From assembly GCF_002950945.1 (NCBI RefSeq), contig NZ_CP012673.1:6013001-6077000 (forward strand): 64,000 nucleotides of DNA, written 5' to 3'. Under the pieces are notes generated by a model, which saw only the letters and a list, made by a program, of their open reading frames with translations, did not search any database and had not been told where the DNA came from. Below, in pieces: positions 62,552 to 64,000 of this stretch (the first letter of the stretch is position 1; each line of letters begins with the position of its first letter). Position numbers and translations under genes: made by a program. Source of the DNA: Sorangium cellulosum (GTDB taxonomy: Bacteria > Myxococcota_A > Polyangia > Polyangiales > Polyangiaceae).

Positions 62552-64000
62552 TCACGGGCGGTCCAGGGTGACGACCGGCGACGTCCACGTCTCCCAGTGC
62601 GCGGCGTTGCCCGGATCCCCCAGCGCCTTGAGCACGCGGAGCGTGATCCGGTACTCGCCGTCCGGGACCACCAGAGACCTCCGGTCGAGCGTGGTCTTGC
62701 CCTTCCACCCGTAGCGCGCGGCCGCCGTCGGCGACGCGCTCTGCCCGACGCGGGAGAGCGAGAGCGCCTGTCCCCACGGCTTCGCCGTGGCGGCCTCGGC
62801 GACCTCCAGGATCAGCCGCTCCGCGCCATGATCGAGGTGGACGACCACGTAGGGGATGTCGCCCGACGCCATCGTGTACGTCGCGCCGCTCGGCTGGGGG
62901 GTCATGCGCGTCCCGCTCAGCTTGCCGAGCCACGGGGCCCCTTGCCCCGACGTGCTGAGGACGGGCACGCGCTGGTAGTCGCCCTTGAAGCCCGCGTACG
63001 GCACCCGGAGCGCGCCGGCCTCCGGGCCGCCGCGCGGGGTGAACACGAGGTACCCGCCGAACAGGCTGCCGTCCGCGAGCGCGTCGTTCGCCGTGATCGT
63101 GACGGAGACGGCGGCGCTCCCGCGCGCGGGCACGGTGACGCTCGGGGCGCCGAAGTCGACGCGCGCGGCGCCGGTCGTCGCGCTCCTCGGCGCCCAGTGA
63201 TCCCCGCCGGTCGCGGACGCCGCTGGCACGTGCGACAGGTCGTAGGTGACGTCGCCGCCGCCCGTGTTCTCGAGCGTCAGCGCCCGCGCGGCGGGCCCGG
63301 CCTCGCTCTCCCCGAGCGCCAGCTTGCCGGGGGTGATGACGGTCGTCGCCCGGATCGCCCGGTCGATGCGGATGAGCCCTGCGCCCTGCCGGTGTGTGCC
63401 CTCGGGCACCCCGGAGCCCGGATCGCCGCCCCACGGCGCGGGGACGGCGCTGTTCTGCAGGACGTCGCGCACCCGCCGCGCGGGCAGCTCCGGGCGCGCG
63501 CCGAGCAGCAGCGCGACGGCGCCGGCCACGTGGGGCGCCGCCATCGACGTGCCGCTGAGCGCGTCGTAAGCGCCGAGCTCGAGCGGCACGGTCGCGTAGA
63601 TCCCGCCGCCCGGCGCGGCGACGTCGGGCTTGAAGGTGAGCGCCGCGCTCAGGCCGTGCGAGCTGAAGTCGGAGAGGAGGCCCGCCGTGTCGACCTCTGC
63701 GGCCACGGCCCGATCGGTCCAGCGGTGCGTCACCGGGCCTGCGTCGAGGCGCGCGTGGAGGAGCTGGCCGTCGGCCTGCGTGATCCCCACGACCGGGATG
63801 GTGATCGGATCGCCGGTGTCCACCGAGGGGGACATCTCCCCGGGCCGGTCGTTGTGGAACACGACCCCGACCGCGCCCGCGGCCTGCGCGTGCGCGGCCT
63901 TGTCGCGGAACGGGCACCCCCCGCGCCGGATCAGCGCGATCGCGCCCGCGAGGCTGCCCGCGGGGAGCGCGGCGCACGCGTCGCGCGCGCCGGCCGGCGC
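62552..64000 (-). CDS. Subtilisin-family (S8) serine protease, C-terminal part
   Basis: The frame is open to the window edge, so the N-terminus with the Asp and His of the triad lies outside. Visible first is the end of a protease-associated domain (GAIALIRRGGCPFRDKAAHAQAAGAVGVVFHN), then LLSDFSSHGLSAALTFKPDVAAPGGGIYAT and the catalytic Ser in SGTSMAAPHVAGAVALLL. Two beta domains follow (an Fn3-like one at ALTLENTGGGDVTYDLS, as in C5a peptidase, and a final one ending WETWTSPVVTLDRP). It should be secreted and degrade extracellular protein, as expected for a predator or scavenger. Its stop faces the rtcB stop. Confidence 0.9.
   Translation of the reverse strand, partial: APAGARDACAALPAGSLAGAIALIRRGGCPFRDKAAHAQAAGAVGVVFHNDRPGEMSPSVDTGDPITIPVVGITQADGQLLHARLDAGPVTHRWTDRAVAAEVDTAGLLSDFSSHGLSAALTFKPDVAAPGGGIYATVPLELGAYDALSGTSMAAPHVAGAVALLLGARPELPARRVRDVLQNSAVPAPWGGDPGSGVPEGTHRQGAGLIRIDRAIRATTVITPGKLALGESEAGPAARALTLENTGGGDVTYDLSHVPAASATGGDHWAPRSATTGAARVDFGAPSVTVPARGSAAVSVTITANDALADGSLFGGYLVFTPRGGPEAGALRVPYAGFKGDYQRVPVLSTSGQGAPWLGKLSGTRMTPQPSGATYTMASGDIPYVVVHLDHGAERLILEVAEAATAKPWGQALSLSRVGQSASPTAAARYGWKGKTTLDRRSLVVPDGEYRITLRVLKALGDPGNAAHWETWTSPVVTLDRP

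Overview
The window is about 64 kb of very GC-rich bacterial DNA, densely packed with genes on both strands. The content suggests a large-genome myxobacterium of the Sorangium/Polyangium type. Reasons: three large Ser/Thr protein kinases (one fused to an ATPase and TPR repeats), a WD40-TIR protein, many small lipoproteins with Ala/Cys lipoboxes, beta-propeller proteins, Rpn/DUF4351-like PD-(D/E)XK proteins, a class II DAHP synthase and a receiver-DUF4388 protein with a long disordered tail. This assignment is inference from gene content; no rRNA, tRNA or CRISPR was seen. No phage, plasmid or insertion-sequence gene was recognised.

Layout. 1-4.7 kb: the 3' part of a WD40-TIR gene, then a PD-(D/E)XK nuclease-like gene that sits between two diverged direct copies of the end of an arrestin-fold gene. 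4.3-13 kb (minus strand): arrestin-fold protein, TPR protein, Ser/Thr kinase-ATPase-TPR protein and a GT-C type membrane glycosyltransferase. 13-19 kb: a Cys-rich unknown protein, a zinc-ribbon/PQQ-propeller membrane protein, phosphatidylserine synthase and a large PQQ-propeller protein. 18.8-26 kb: RlpA coupled to a 4Fe-4S protein, an ECF-like sigma factor, two overlapping lipoproteins (one M16-like), a stand-alone sigma region-4 protein and a MerR-type regulator with a perfect palindromic operator. 26.4-31 kb: a translationally coupled operon of a nucleophile-less alpha/beta hydrolase, a DppC-like permease fused to its solute-binding protein, and a DppB-like permease, with no ATPase gene in the window.

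31-45 kb: a second Rpn-like protein, a receiver-DUF4388 regulator downstream of a zinc-ribbon Ser/Thr kinase, an SPFH-SHOCT protein divergent from a helical conserved protein, a NikR-like regulator lacking the nickel ligands, a SPOR protein, the Kup potassium transporter and a kelch-like lipoprotein. 45-54 kb: a Cys-rich lipoprotein, a WYL regulator with a heme-oxygenase-fold enzyme, a divergent SDR oxidoreductase, rlmH and rsfS, two tiny lipoproteins, guaA and a PEGA lipoprotein. 53.7-64 kb: an ECF sigma factor whose open frame runs through a small basic-protein gene, a four-TM Ser/Thr kinase with a membrane partner, class II DAHP synthase, an SRPBCC-like protein, an RbfA-like/RtcB gene pair, and the 3' part of a subtilisin-family protease cut by the window edge.

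Recurring features. At least eight genes have a TANNNT box 6-10 nt upstream of the start codon and mostly no convincing Shine-Dalgarno sequence, which suggests widespread leaderless or near-leaderless mRNAs. Six of the convergent gene pairs are separated by a GC-rich inverted repeat without a T-tract. Many regulatory proteins carry in-frame tandem DNA repeats (12 to 63 bp units) in linkers. Start codons were chosen by eye from ribosome-binding sites, family length or -10 boxes and are the least certain part of the annotation.
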